Below, piece after piece: positions 1 to 8,220 of a stretch of DNA of 39,112 nucleotides. Both the position numbers and the translations under genes were made by a program. Source of the DNA: Rhizobium sp. Q54 (GTDB lineage Bacteria > Pseudomonadota > Alphaproteobacteria > UBA2966 > CAIVPW01); assembly GCA_945904955.1 (NCBI GenBank), contig CAMDPO010000022.1, positions 1 to 39,112 on the forward strand, given 5' to 3'. The stretch's first letter is position 1; each line of letters starts with the position of its first letter. The notes under the pieces are model-generated. The model saw nothing but the letters and a program-made list of their open reading frames with translations, was not told the origin of the DNA and made no database searches.

Positions 1-983
1 TCGAGCTCGCGCACGTTCGACGTGATGCGGTGGGCGAGGAATTCGAGGACCTGCTGCGGCACCTTGGCGCCGAGCTGCTCGGCCTTGGAGTGCAGGATGC
101 CGAGGCGCAGCTCGTAGTCCGTCGCGTGGATGTCGGCCACCAGGCCCCAGCCGAGGCGCGAGCGCATGCGCTCTTCCATGTGGTCGAGATCGGACGGCGA
201 GCGGTCGCCGGAGATGACGATCTGGCGGTTCTGGTCGATGAGCGCGTTGAAGGTGTGGAAGAACTCTTCCTGGGTCGATTCCTTGCCGGCGATGAACTGC
301 ACGTCGTCGATCATCAATACATCGACCGAGCGCAGCTGCTCCTTGAACGGCATGACGTTCTTGTCGCGCAGCGCGCGGACGAATTCGTACATGAAGCGCT
401 CCGCCGACAGATAGGCGATGCGCCGCTCGGGGAACTTCTGCTGCATGTGATGCGCAATGGCGTGCATCAAGTGCGTCTTGCCGAGACCAGCGCCGCCGGC
501 CAGGTACAAGGGATTGAACGGCACCGTCTCGGCCTCGGCGACACGCAGCGCCGCGGCGTAGGCAAGTTCGTTCGGCTTGCCGACGATGAAATGTTCGAAC
601 GTGAGCTTCTGGGCCGCTTCGGCGGCGGGCAGCGCGAAGCGCGCCTCGACCTCGGCGCCGTCGGCGCCGACGATCTTCGGGCCTTCGCGCAAGGGCCGGC
701 GCGGCGCCGCGGCAGCGGTCGACACCAGGATGTCGACGGACTCGCAAGCCCGGTCTTCGCCCTGCCACAGGATGCGGATGCGATCGGCGTAGTGCTTGAC
801 CACCCAGTCGCGCATGAAGCGCGTCGGCACGGTCATGCGCACGCAGCGGTCGGCGACGTCGAGAATCTCGAGGGGCTTCAGCCAGCTGTTGAAGGCGGCC
901 TCGCCCACTTCTGCACGCAGGCGGGAGCGCACGCGCTCCCAATAGCCACGCTGCTCGGCGGTGAGGGGGGCGACTGGGCTCAT
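1..983 (-). CDS. dnaA: Chromosomal replication initiator DnaA (3' end cut by window)
   Basis: AAA+ ATPase that binds DnaA boxes, melts the origin and loads the replicative helicase. The visible 327 residues start MSPVAPLTAEQRGYW, a typical domain I (…FNSWLKPLEIL), followed by a short linker and the AAA+ core. The Walker A motif GGAGLGKTH has its Lys near residue 169, and the Walker B region VLMIDDVQFI lies near residue 225. The C-terminal helix-turn-helix DNA-binding domain IV lies beyond base 1. The ATG at 983 has a GGGAGAG-like ribosome-binding site upstream. It follows the rhodanese gene by 59 bp on the same strand, so the two are probably co-transcribed. The family assignment is certain; nothing can be said about domain IV. 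Confidence 0.97.
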   Translation of the reverse strand, partial: MSPVAPLTAEQRGYWERVRSRLRAEVGEAAFNSWLKPLEILDVADRCVRMTVPTRFMRDWVVKHYADRIRILWQGEDRACESVDILVSTAAAAPRRPLREGPKIVGADGAEVEARFALPAAEAAQKLTFEHFIVGKPNELAYAAALRVAEAETVPFNPLYLAGGAGLGKTHLMHAIAHHMQQKFPERRIAYLSAERFMYEFVRALRDKNVMPFKEQLRSVDVLMIDDVQFIAGKESTQEEFFHTFNALIDQNRQIVISGDRSPSDLDHMEERMRSRLGWGLVADIHATDYELRLGILHSKAEQLGAKVPQQVLEFLAHRITSNVREL

Positions 984-1042
984 TGCCTCGATCTCTCCCT
1001 CGGCCGGGGCGACCGGACGCGAATCAGGCCGGCGCGGGGGCG

Positions 1043-1528
1043 TCACGTCTGCACCCAGGGCAAGCCGGCGACCTTCCAGCCGTTGGCGGCGCCGCGATGG
1101 CGGGTACGGTCGGGATCACCCTCGAAGCCCTCGGCCACGTTGTAGCAGCGGCTATAGCCGCGGGCGGTGGCGAGGGCCGCGGCGGCGGCGGAACGGGCCC
1201 CAGAACGGCACAGGAACAAAATCGGGGCTTCCTTATCAGGGACGGCGCGGGCGACGTCGGCGACGAAGCTCGGATTGAGGTCGCGCTCCGGGAACGTCTG
1301 GAACTCCACCAGGAGCGGTCGCTTGCCGAGCGAGGAGAGGTCAGGGGTGCCCACGTATGTCCACTCCGCCATCGTCCGCACGTCGACGAGCACAGCCTTC
1401 GAATCCTCCGTGAGCAGTCGCCACGCTTCCGTCGGCGCGACGTCACCTGCGTACCCTTGCGCGGGAGTCGCTCGAAGCGGCGAATGTTGTTCGGGTTTCC
1501 CCTCCACCATGCGCGCCAGCCCCATCAT
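1043..1528 (-). CDS. Single-domain rhodanese-like sulfurtransferase
   Basis: A 161-residue single-rhodanese-domain protein, likely cytoplasmic because no signal peptide or membrane segment is visible. Rhodaneses carry a persulfide on the active-site Cys and pass sulfur to acceptors such as cyanide, thiols or tRNA/cofactor pathways. The active loop is CRSGARS with Cys near residue 107, which fits the CxxGxR sulfurtransferase pattern. The N-terminal CH2A-like segment (VLVDVRTMAEW) and the C-terminal NVAEGFEGD and GWKVAGLPW stretches are typical of GlpE/PspE-like small rhodaneses. Two consecutive ATG codons open the frame at 1528. The ribosome-binding site lies inside a UUCG-capped hairpin (1533-1548). 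It sits between rpsT and dnaA, an unusual place. The natural substrate cannot be told. Confidence 0.9.
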   Translation of the reverse strand: MMGLARMVEGKPEQHSPLRATPAQGYAGDVAPTEAWRLLTEDSKAVLVDVRTMAEWTYVGTPDLSSLGKRPLLVEFQTFPERDLNPSFVADVARAVPDKEAPILFLCRSGARSAAAAALATARGYSRCYNVAEGFEGDPDRTRHRGAANGWKVAGLPWVQT

Positions 1529-1532
1529 CCCA

Positions 1533-1548
1533 CCGCTCCGAAGAGCGG
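1533..1548 (-). promoter_or_regulatory. UUCG-capped hairpin over the rhodanese ribosome-binding site
   Basis: On the minus strand the sequence reads CCGCTC-TTCG-GAGCGG: a perfect 6-bp stem capped by the very stable UUCG tetraloop, followed by TGGG and the start codon. The right arm contains GGAG, the only Shine-Dalgarno-like motif at suitable distance, so folding would hide it. The structure is read directly; a role in lowering translation is inference. Confidence 0.5.
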
Positions 1549-1564
1549 AATGTCACAAGAGATG

Positions 1565-1592
1565 CTGCGGAGTGAAACGAGACGCTCCGCAG
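1565..1592. repeat. Inverted repeat in the rhodanese-dnaA leader
   Basis: Perfect 8-bp arms CTGCGGAG (1565-1572) and CTCCGCAG (1585-1592) separated by 12 bases. It lies 37-64 bp upstream of the rhodanese start and may be an operator or an mRNA hairpin. Confidence 0.5.
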
Positions 1593-1602
1593 TAATCACC
1601 GA

Positions 1603-1638
1603 AGTTGATGCCCCCGTCGAACTTCCACGCAATCAACT
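1603..1638. repeat. Inverted repeat AGTTGAT…ATCAACT
   Basis: Perfect 7-bp arms at 1603-1609 and 1632-1638 with a 22-base spacer, next to the 1565-1592 repeat. It is probably part of the same regulatory leader upstream of the rhodanese and dnaA genes. Confidence 0.4.
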
Positions 1639-2118
1639 CCGACCACTCTTTTTCTTACCGGCAACAAGTAACGGCGTGCCGGAGGTGGTGGGAATTACTT
1701 GCACAATTTCTGTGAACTCCCGGTTGGGAGAATTGAAGGGTAGTGGAGCACGCCGCTGCTTGCAACATGTCCGAAGAGCGAACGCGCGATTTGTAAAGCA
1801 CGCGATGCACGCGTGCAACGCGTGGATCGAAAAAGCGCGGAGTCGCGCGCTGTGCGGTGCGCACGACGCAATTCCGTTGCGTTGTCGAACATTCGTTCGT
1901 GCACAACGCCTGCGCATCGCGTGTTGATTTGCACGGCAGCGCGCAGCGCAGTTTCGTGCGGTGCGTGCAAATTGGGACACCCGTGCGGCGTTGGCGCGCA
2001 GCAACCCTGCGTGCATCGTTGTGACGCGGCGCACAGATGTGCGCGAACGGGACGCGTGACCGCGCACGTGCAACGTGCGCGTGCGAAGACGAACCGAAAC
2101 TTCTTGATCTGTTGGTTT

Positions 2119-2135
2119 CGCGGGCGACGCCCGCG
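2119..2135 (-). terminator. Hairpin just after rpsT
   Basis: CGCGGGC-GAC-GCCCGCG on the plus strand: a perfect 7-bp stem with a 3-base loop, 8 bases past the rpsT stop. On the minus-strand transcript it is followed by GAAACC, not a T-run, so it may protect the 3' end or terminate only weakly. Confidence 0.45.
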
Positions 2136-2142
2136 GGGCGCG

Positions 2143-2415
2143 CTAAGCGCGCGACGACATCGCTTTGACGCGCGCGTTCAAGCGCGAGATCTTGCGAGCC
2201 GCAGCGTTGGCATGGATCAGCTTGCGGCCGGCGTTGCGCTGCAGCTGCGGCTGGGCTTCCTTGAGCGCCGCCATGGCGGCCTCGTGGTTGCCGCCGGCGA
2301 TGGCTTCCTCGACCTTGCGCACGTACGTGCGGAGACGGCTCACGCGGGCGGTATTGATTACCCCGTGGCGCGTGTTGCGGCGGATGCGCTTGATCGCGGA
2401 CTTGTGGTGAGCCAT
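2143..2415 (-). CDS. rpsT: 30S ribosomal protein S20
   Basis: A small basic protein that binds 16S rRNA and helps assemble the small subunit. The 90-residue product begins [14 protein letters not shown], the usual S20 N-terminus, and continues with the long basic helices expected of the family (…[16 protein letters not shown]). Length matches the family. A strong sigma-70-like promoter lies at 2473-2501, giving a leader of roughly 50 nt, and a possible ribosome-binding site AAGGAAA sits just before the ATG. In many alphaproteobacteria rpsT lies directly beside dnaA; here a rhodanese gene and a long gap intervene. Confidence 0.97.
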   Translation of the reverse strand: MAHHKSAIKRIRRNTRHGVINTARVSRLRTYVRKVEEAIAGGNHEAAMAALKEAQPQLQRNAGRKLIHANAAARKISRLNARVKAMSSRA

Positions 2416-2472
2416 CGGTTTCCTTGTAGCCGACCCATAGGGCGCGAAAACCCGCGCGGGGCCGAGGGCGGG

Positions 2473-2501
2473 TGTATATCCACAGGCCCTCTTCTAGTCA
2501 A
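2473..2501 (-). promoter_or_regulatory. Sigma-70-like promoter of rpsT
   Basis: On the minus strand TTGACT (2496-2501) and TATACA (2473-2478) are separated by exactly 17 bp, in the gap between mutM and rpsT. Both hexamers are close to consensus. Expected transcription start is about 50 nt upstream of the rpsT ATG. Confidence 0.75.
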
Positions 2502-2527
2502 GGCAGGCTCCGGGAGCCCCGCTCCGG

Positions 2528-3391
2528 CTAGCGCTGCTGGCGCCGGCAATAGAACGTCGACCGGCCTGCTTGGGTGACGCGTTCGATGCGGCACCGCGCC
2601 GTGGGAGCGCAATCGGGGCAACGTTTCCCCTCACGACCGTACACGGACCAGCTCGACTGGAAATAGCCGAGCTCGCCCGACGCCTGCACGTAGTCGCGCA
2701 GCGACGAGCCGCCCGCGGCGATCGCTTCGGTCAGCACCGTCTTGATGGCATCGGCAAGGACCGCCGCCCGTGCACCTTTGACGGTGCCGGCCAGGCGCCA
2801 CGGCGACAGGCGCGCGCGATAGAGCGCCTCGCACACGTAGATGTTGCCGAGGCCGGCGATGAGACGCTGATCCATGAGCGCCGACTTGAGCGGCGCCTTC
2901 CGGCCCCGGAACGTTGCGGCCAAGTATTCGCCGTCGAAGGCCGGCTCCAACGGTTCCGGTCCCATCGCGGCAAGAAGTGGATGCGCGGGCGCCTCGGTGA
3001 CCGTGGTCAGCGTCATCAAGCCGAAGCGGCGCGGATCGGAAAAAGCGACCGATGTATCGCCATCGAAATAGAAGGCGACGTGCTCGTGAGCAGCGGCCGG
3101 TTGCGCTCCGCCCTGGTCGTTTGTCTTGGGTGGTGCGCCCTCGCGCAACACCATGCGTCCCGACATACCGAGGTGGGCGAGCAGCACGGCGTCGTCGTCG
3201 AAGGTCCACAGCAGGTACTTGCCGCGGCGGCCGACGGAGAGCACGCGCCGGCCCTCGAGGCGCTGCACGAACCCCTTCGGGAAGGGCACCCGCAGGTCTT
3301 TGCGGCGCTGCTCGACCCGCGCGAGGCGCAGGCCCGTGATCTTGGCAGCGAGGCCAGCGCGGACAGTCTCTACTTCGGGCAGTTCGGGCAT
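2528..3391 (-). CDS. mutM: Formamidopyrimidine-DNA glycosylase (Fpg/MutM)
   Basis: Bifunctional base-excision repair enzyme that removes 8-oxoguanine and formamidopyrimidines and cleaves the abasic site. At 287 residues it matches the family. The N-terminus MPELPEVETVR supplies the catalytic Pro2 and Glu3, and GRRGKYLLW holds the conserved Lys. The helix-two-turn-helix stretch LIAGLGNIYVCEAL is present. The C-terminal zinc finger begins CPDC and ends GRSTFYCRRQQR, where the usual CPxC reads CRRQ, so the fourth zinc-ligand Cys appears replaced by Gln285. The start was set at 3391 because the mature enzyme needs Pro2; the longer open frame upstream is antisense to ubiE. It is divergent from ubiE with a 69-bp gap. 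Confidence 0.96.
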   Translation of the reverse strand: MPELPEVETVRAGLAAKITGLRLARVEQRRKDLRVPFPKGFVQRLEGRRVLSVGRRGKYLLWTFDDDAVLLAHLGMSGRMVLREGAPPKTNDQGGAQPAAAHEHVAFYFDGDTSVAFSDPRRFGLMTLTTVTEAPAHPLLAAMGPEPLEPAFDGEYLAATFRGRKAPLKSALMDQRLIAGLGNIYVCEALYRARLSPWRLAGTVKGARAAVLADAIKTVLTEAIAAGGSSLRDYVQASGELGYFQSSWSVYGREGKRCPDCAPTARCRIERVTQAGRSTFYCRRQQR

Positions 3392-3460
3392 GGGGGCAAC
3401 GCTTCGTAGCAAGCCACGCTTCGTAGTCAAGAGCGGGGGCCGGGCGCTATTGTCCGCGCC

Positions 3461-4231
3461 ATGACACGGCGACCGAGCGAACCGACCGAGCCCACCACCT
3501 TCTTCGGGGCTCGCGTGGTGCCTCTGGCCGAGAAGGCCCCCCTGGTGCGCGACGTCTTTGCCGGCGTCGCCAGCCGCTATGACCTTATGAACGACCTGAT
3601 GAGCGGGGGCGTGCACCGCTTGTGGAAGTCGGAGATGGTCGATTGGCTCAATCCGCGGCCGGGCATCGTCCTGGCCGATATCGCCGGGGGGACCGGCGAT
3701 ATCGCGTTTCGCGTGATCGACCGCCTGGGGGACCGGGGCGGCACCGTCACGGTCGTGGACGCCTCCGCTCCCATGCTGGCGGTGGGGCGCGATCGCGCCC
3801 TGGATCGTGGGCTGGTGGACGGCATCCGGTTCGTTGCGGGGGACGCGGAGAACCTGCCCCTGCCCGACGCCAGCCAAGACGCCTGCACCAACGCCTTTGG
3901 CCTGCGCAACGTCACGCGCATGGACGTGGCCCTCGCGGAGGTCTGCCGGGTGCTGCGCTGGGGCGGGCGCTTCGTGTGCCTGGAGTTCGGCGGCCCGGTC
4001 GCGCCGGGGATCGACAAGGCCTACGACCTCTATTCCCGGACGGTGCTGCCGCGCATGGGCGCGTGGGTGAGCGGGCGCGGCGACGCGTACCAGTACCTGG
4101 TCGACAGCATCCGCAACTTCCCGCCGCGCCGCGCGGTGGTGGAAGCGATGGAGCGCGCGGGCCTCGCCCGCGTCCGCACTCGCGTGCTGGCGGGCGGCAT
4201 CGCGACTCTATACTCGGCGTGGCGCATTTAG
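3461..4231 (+). CDS. ubiE: Ubiquinone/menaquinone biosynthesis C-methyltransferase UbiE
   Basis: SAM-dependent methyltransferase that C-methylates the benzoquinone ring during ubiquinone synthesis (demethylmenaquinone where that is made). 256 residues. The family signature VFAGVASRYDLMNDLMSGGVHRLWK is visible near residues 34-58 in pieces, motif I is DIAGGTGDIAFRV, and NAFGLRNVTR plus the C-terminal GGIATLYSAWRI are typical UbiE. It is cytoplasmic or peripheral to the membrane. It starts 69 bp from divergent mutM and is followed 27 bp later by ubiB, forming a ubiquinone operon. Confidence 0.96.
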   Translation: MTRRPSEPTEPTTFFGARVVPLAEKAPLVRDVFAGVASRYDLMNDLMSGGVHRLWKSEMVDWLNPRPGIVLADIAGGTGDIAFRVIDRLGDRGGTVTVVDASAPMLAVGRDRALDRGLVDGIRFVAGDAENLPLPDASQDACTNAFGLRNVTRMDVALAEVCRVLRWGGRFVCLEFGGPVAPGIDKAYDLYSRTVLPRMGAWVSGRGDAYQYLVDSIRNFPPRRAVVEAMERAGLARVRTRVLAGGIATLYSAWRI

Positions 4232-4258
4232 GCGTGGCGCATCTAGAGCGGGGCAGCC

Positions 4259-5815
4259 GTGCGCGCACTGCGTAACGCCCGGCGCGGACTGCGCATCCTG
4301 CGCACCCTGGGCGCGCACGACGCGACCTATGTGCTGCAGCGCTTCGGCCTGCCGCCGTGGCTGCTGTGGGTCACCCTGCGCCTGGCCGGCCGGGCGCGGC
4401 CCGAGTTCACCGCACTGCGGCCAGGGCAGCGCCTCGCTGCCGCGGTGCAGACGATGGGGCCGAGCTTCATCAAGCTTGGCCAGACCCTGTCGACACGCCC
4501 CGACATCGTCGGCGACGAGATCGCGCTGGATCTGGCGCTCCTGCGCGACCGTTTGCCGCCCTTCCCGGCCGCCCAGGCGGTGGCGTGCATCGAAACGGAG
4601 CTCGACCAGCGCATCGGCGAGCTGTTCCTGAGCTTCGACGAGCAGCCGGTAGCGGCCGCGTCGATCGCCCAAGTGCATTTCGCCACGACCATCGACGGCG
4701 AGCCGGTCGCGGTGAAGGTGTTGCGGCCGGGTATCGAGCAGGAGTTCGAGGAGGACCTCGACCTGTTCCTATGGGGCGCCGAGCTCCTGGAACGCGTCGT
4801 CGAGCCCACCCGCCGGCTGGAGCCGGTCAAAGTCGTCAAATTGTTCAAACGCGCCGTGAGCGACGAGCTCGATCTGCGCCTGGAGGGCGCCGCCGCGTCG
4901 GAGATCGGCGAGAACTTCGCCGGCGACGAAACCTTCCAGGTGCCGGACGTGGACTGGCGGCGCACCCAGAAGCGGGTGCTGTCGACCGAGCGCGTCCTGG
5001 GGATTCCGATCGCCGACCGCGCCGCACTCTTGGCGGCAGGGCACGACCTCGACCGCATCGTCGCCAACCTGCTGACCGCGTTCCTCAACCAGGCGTTCCG
5101 CGACGGCTTCTTCCACGCCGATATGCACCATGGAAACCTGTTCGTGGGGCCGAACGACTGCATCGTCGCCGTCGACTTCGGCATCATGGGCCGCCTGGAG
5201 GACAGCGAGCGGCGTTACGTAGGCGCCATGCTGCTGGCGTTCCTGACCGGCGACTACCGCCGCGCCGCGGAGGTCCACTTCCAGGCGGGCTACGTGCGGC
5301 GCGACCAGTCGGTCGATGCGTTCGCCCAGGCGCTGCGTGCCATCGCCAAGCCGGTCTTCGACCGGCCGCCCGCCGAGGTGTCGATGGGCAAGCTGTTGGC
5401 CCACCTCTTCACGACAACCGAGCAATTCCGCATGCGCACCCAGCCGCAGCTGCTCTTGCTGCAGAAGACCCTGGTGGTCGTGGAGGGGTTGTGCCGCGAG
5501 CTGACCCCCACCGCCGACCTGTGGGGCACGGCGCGCATCTGGCTGCGCCAATGGCTGCCCCAGGGCATGGCGGCCCAGGCCCAGGCCGGAGCCGAGGAAC
5601 TGGTGGCCACGGTCCGGCGCTTGCCGGGCCTGATCGAGGCCGCCGAGCGGGCCGGGGCGTCGTTCACCCCCGACGGGCTCAAGCTACTGCCCCCGTCGAT
5701 GGACGTGCCCACCACGGGCTCGAGCCGGAAAAGCCCGATCAACGGCACCCGCATGCTGATGTACGGGCTGACCCTGGTGTTGCTGGTCTACATCTTCTTC
5801 CGGGGCGTCAGCTAA
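4259..5815 (+). CDS. ubiB: UbiB-family atypical kinase/ATPase for ubiquinone biosynthesis
   Basis: Member of the UbiB/ADCK/ABC1 atypical-kinase family needed for ubiquinone synthesis, possibly by helping extract lipid intermediates from the membrane. 518 residues. The N-terminal family motif KLGQTLSTRPDIVGDE (the KxGQ motif) is present, as are VAVKVLRPG (ATP-binding Lys), HADMHHGNLF (catalytic-loop equivalent) and VDFGIMG (DFG). A hydrophobic C-terminal helix MLMYGLTLVLLVYIFF anchors it; the second helix usual in E. coli UbiB is not obvious. The GTG start at 4259 is set by an in-frame TAG five codons upstream. It is co-directional with ubiE and followed by a hairpin. Confidence 0.95.
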   Translation: MRALRNARRGLRILRTLGAHDATYVLQRFGLPPWLLWVTLRLAGRARPEFTALRPGQRLAAAVQTMGPSFIKLGQTLSTRPDIVGDEIALDLALLRDRLPPFPAAQAVACIETELDQRIGELFLSFDEQPVAAASIAQVHFATTIDGEPVAVKVLRPGIEQEFEEDLDLFLWGAELLERVVEPTRRLEPVKVVKLFKRAVSDELDLRLEGAAASEIGENFAGDETFQVPDVDWRRTQKRVLSTERVLGIPIADRAALLAAGHDLDRIVANLLTAFLNQAFRDGFFHADMHHGNLFVGPNDCIVAVDFGIMGRLEDSERRYVGAMLLAFLTGDYRRAAEVHFQAGYVRRDQSVDAFAQALRAIAKPVFDRPPAEVSMGKLLAHLFTTTEQFRMRTQPQLLLLQKTLVVVEGLCRELTPTADLWGTARIWLRQWLPQGMAAQAQAGAEELVATVRRLPGLIEAAERAGASFTPDGLKLLPPSMDVPTTGSSRKSPINGTRMLMYGLTLVLLVYIFFRGVS

Positions 5816-5820
5816 GCAGT

Positions 5821-5837
5821 CGGCCGGGTTCCGGCCG
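5821..5837 (+). terminator. Hairpin after ubiB
   Basis: CGGCCGG-GTT-CCGGCCG: a perfect 7-bp GC stem with a 3-base loop followed by TTTCC, five bases after the ubiB stop. It could terminate or attenuate ubiEB transcription before coaBC; the short T-run makes it a weak intrinsic terminator. Confidence 0.5.
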
Positions 5838-5973
5838 TTTCCAGTCGCGCGGCGAATCGCATCTTGCGGGCGCCCTTTGCGCGCACTACCTTAATAACAC
5901 AGCTATTTTGGGGAATTTGCCGATCCCCAGGGCACCTGGGTGCTTTCCAGGGGCCATTTCGGAGAAAGCGTTC

Positions 5974-7245
5974 GTGCCCGCCAACCTTCCCTTGGAAACA
6001 CGCACCGTCCTGTTGGTCATCGCGGGCGGCATCGCGGCGTACAAGAGCCTGGAGCTCATCCGCCGGTTGCGTGACCGCGGCGCGCGCGTCCGCTGCGTGC
6101 TGACCAAGGGCGGCGTGGAATTCGTTACGCCGCTGTCGGTGGCGGCGCTGTCCGGCGAGAAGGTCCATCAGGATCTGTTCTCGCTGACCGACGAGAGCGA
6201 GATGGGCCACATCAAGCTGGCGCGCGACTGCGACCTGGTCGTGGTGGCGCCGGCGACCGCCGACTTGATGGCGCGCCTGGCGACCGGCCAGGCCGGGGAC
6301 CTTGCGACCACCGTGCTGCTGGCGACCGACAAGCAGGTCCTGCTTGCTCCGTCGATGAACGTGCAGATGTGGAAGCACGCGGCGACCCAACGCAACGTCG
6401 CTACCCTGCGCGCCGACGGCGTCCAGATGATCGGGCCCGAGGACGGCGACCTTGCCTGTGGCGAGGTCGGCGCCGGCCGCATGGCGGAGCCGATGGAGAT
6501 CGCCGCGCGCGTCGAAGCGCTGCTGGCAGGGCCGGCACAGTCGCTGGCGGGATTGAGCGCGCTGGTGACGTCGGGGCCGACGCGCGAGGCGATCGACCCG
6601 GTGCGCTACCTCGGCAATTTTTCTTCCGGCAAGCAGGGCCACGCGGTCGCGGTCGCCCTCGCCCGCCGCGGTGCGAAGACGGTGCTCGTGACGGGACCGA
6701 CGGCGGAGCCGGACCCGGCGGGTGTGACCGTGCGGCGCGTCGAGACCGGGCGCGAGATGCTGGAAGCGTGTCGCGCTGCCCTGCCGGCGGATGTCGCCGT
6801 GTTCGCGGCGGCGGTGGCGGACTGGCGGCCGGAGCAGCTTGCGGCGCACAAGATCAAGAAGGGCGGCCTGGGGACCGACAAGGGCGCGGGCGTCAACCTG
6901 GCGCTGATCGAGAATCCCGATGTGCTGGGCACCTTGGCGCGGCCCGGTCCGCAGCGGCCGGCGCTGGTGATCGGCTTTGCCGCCGAGACCGAGTCCGATC
7001 CGGCACGGCTGATCGAGCGCGCCGCCGCCAAGCGCACCCACAAGAATTGCGACTGGGTCGTCGCCAACGACGTGTCCCCCGGCACCGGCGTGCTGGGCGG
7101 CGGTCGCAACACCGTGCACGTGGTGACGGGCTCCGGCGCGGAATCGTGGCCGACCCTCGACAAGACCGAGGTCGCCGAGCGCTTGGCCGACCGGATCGCC
7201 GATGCGCTTATCGCCGCCTCCAAGAAGGGGGCGCCCGCGGCATGA
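5974..7245 (+). CDS. coaBC: Phosphopantothenoylcysteine synthetase/decarboxylase CoaBC
   Basis: Bifunctional coenzyme A enzyme: CoaB joins 4'-phosphopantothenate to Cys with CTP, and the FMN-dependent CoaC decarboxylates the product to 4'-phosphopantetheine. 423 residues from a GTG start chosen because GGAGA lies nine bases upstream and the next residues lead straight into [15 protein letters not shown]. CoaC features are the active-site His in [11 protein letters not shown], the PSMNVQMW motif and the flap [14 protein letters not shown]. CoaB features are [20 protein letters not shown] and the HKIKKGG Lys motif. Its stop overlaps the dut start by four bases (ATGA), so the two are translationally coupled. 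Confidence 0.96.
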   Translation: MPANLPLETRTVLLVIAGGIAAYKSLELIRRLRDRGARVRCVLTKGGVEFVTPLSVAALSGEKVHQDLFSLTDESEMGHIKLARDCDLVVVAPATADLMARLATGQAGDLATTVLLATDKQVLLAPSMNVQMWKHAATQRNVATLRADGVQMIGPEDGDLACGEVGAGRMAEPMEIAARVEALLAGPAQSLAGLSALVTSGPTREAIDPVRYLGNFSSGKQGHAVAVALARRGAKTVLVTGPTAEPDPAGVTVRRVETGREMLEACRAALPADVAVFAAAVADWRPEQLAAHKIKKGGLGTDKGAGVNLALIENPDVLGTLARPGPQRPALVIGFAAETESDPARLIERAAAKRTHKNCDWVVANDVSPGTGVLGGGRNTVHVVTGSGAESWPTLDKTEVAERLADRIADALIAASKKGAPAA

Positions 7246-7739
7246 CCCCCAAGGATCTTGAGGTGATCGTCGATCGCGTGCCCGGCACAGAAGACTTGGG
7301 TCTGCCGGAATACCGCTCGCAGAGCGCGGCGGGTATGGACCTCGCCGCTGCGGTCACGCAGCCGTTGATCCTGGAGCCCGGCGACCGCGCGCTGATTCCG
7401 ACTGGGCTGCGGCTTGGTCTGCCGGAAGGATACGAGGCGCAGGTGCGGCCGCGCTCCGGATTGGCGTTCGAGTACGGCGTCACCGTACTGAACAGCCCGG
7501 GCACGATCGACTCCGACTATCGCGGCGAAGTGCAGGTGCTGCTCGCCAACCTCGGCCCGGCGCCGTTCACCGTGCGGCGCGGCATGCGCATCGCTCAGCT
7601 GGTGGTGGCGCGCTGCGAACGCGCGGTGCTCGCCTACGGCCAGCTCGCGGAGACGGCGCGCGGCAAAGGCGGGTTCGGCTCGACGGGACTGACGCTCGGC
7701 GGGACGCTCGGCCAGACGTTGGAAGAAGTGCAGGAATAG
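7242..7739 (+). CDS. dut: Deoxyuridine 5'-triphosphate nucleotidohydrolase
   Basis: Trimeric dUTPase that hydrolyses dUTP to dUMP and pyrophosphate, keeping uracil out of DNA and feeding thymidylate synthesis. 165 residues with all five motifs: [27 protein letters not shown] (catalytic Asp), RIAQLVVA and [10 protein letters not shown]. The C-terminal tail after motif 5 runs about 17 residues further than usual. The ATG overlaps the coaBC stop. coaBC-dut is a common pairing. The Rrf2 regulator follows nine bases later. Confidence 0.96.
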   Translation: MTPKDLEVIVDRVPGTEDLGLPEYRSQSAAGMDLAAAVTQPLILEPGDRALIPTGLRLGLPEGYEAQVRPRSGLAFEYGVTVLNSPGTIDSDYRGEVQVLLANLGPAPFTVRRGMRIAQLVVARCERAVLAYGQLAETARGKGGFGSTGLTLGGTLGQTLEEVQE

Positions 7740-7748
7740 CCTCGAACG

Positions 7749-8207
7749 ATGATCAAGCTGACGCGCAAGATGCTGTACGCCCTCGAGGCGGTCGTTGACA
7801 TCGCCTACAACTCCGGCGCCGACCCCGCCCAGGCGCGCGAGATCACCAAGCGCCAGGGGATACCCCAACGCTACCTCGAGCAAGTCATGCAGAAGCTGGT
7901 GCGCGCCGGCGTACTGAAGGGCGTGCGCGGGCCGCGCGGCGGCTACCGGTTGGCGCGCGAGCGGCGGCGCATCACGGTGGGCGAGATCGTGCGTGTGGTC
8001 TACTCCACAGAGCGCACCAGCCGCGACCTGTTAGCGTTGGAGCAAGGCTCCGATCTCGCCGAGAAGGTGATCCGGCCACTGTGGCGCGACGTGCGCGAGG
8101 GCTTCATGCGCGAGATGGACGCGATCACGATCGAAGACTTGTGCCGCCGCGCTCACGCCAAGGGCGTGGAGGGCCGCACGGCGGAACGCGTGCAGTTCGA
8201 TATCTGA
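7749..8207 (+). CDS. Rrf2-family transcriptional regulator (CymR-like, no Fe-S cysteines)
   Basis: A 152-residue winged-helix regulator. The N-terminal [21 protein letters not shown], the recognition region [19 protein letters not shown] and the wing [11 protein letters not shown] are diagnostic of Rrf2 proteins. The IscR/RirA/NsrR iron-sulfur proteins use three cysteines near residues 90-105; none is present here, and the only Cys is near residue 142 (LCRRAH). This favours a clusterless type such as CymR, which controls sulfur metabolism and can complex with CysK. cysK starts 13 bases downstream, supporting a sulfur-responsive role. That function is inference from neighbourhood and missing ligands. 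Confidence 0.88.
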   Translation: MIKLTRKMLYALEAVVDIAYNSGADPAQAREITKRQGIPQRYLEQVMQKLVRAGVLKGVRGPRGGYRLARERRRITVGEIVRVVYSTERTSRDLLALEQGSDLAEKVIRPLWRDVREGFMREMDAITIEDLCRRAHAKGVEGRTAERVQFDI

Positions 8208-8220
8208 GGACCGCAGACCC

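Larger units (their letters stand above)
1529..2142. other. 614-bp non-coding gap upstream of rhodanese-dnaA
   Basis: No credible gene lies here. The open frames crossing it encode Arg/Ala/Cys/His-rich translations without recognisable motifs. The part near the rhodanese gene (about 1530-1640) holds three inverted repeats that could fold in the minus-strand transcript. The part from about 1770 to 2100 is dominated by alternating purine-pyrimidine steps (CG, CA/TG runs) with many short GTGCGC/GCGCAC-type words. No clear DnaA box (TTATCCACA or near variant) was found in the gap, so an origin cannot be claimed. It most likely contains the rpsT 3' end, the rhodanese-dnaA promoter and leader, and unassigned sequence. 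Confidence 0.6.

Noticed and set aside
1633-2073. 146-residue minus-strand frame in the rpsT-rhodanese gap
   Set aside because: Composition (Arg, Ala, Cys, His) reflects the alternating CG/CA sequence; no family resemblance.
2476-2484. ATATCCACA, one mismatch from a DnaA box
   Set aside because: A single 8-of-9 match is expected by chance several times in 39 kb, and it overlaps the rpsT -10; no cluster of boxes was found, so no origin is claimed.
5816-5973. Additional small gene between ubiB and coaBC
   Set aside because: The coaBC frame is open through here, but the translation is not conserved in appearance and GGAGA precedes the GTG at 5974; read as leader plus hairpin.
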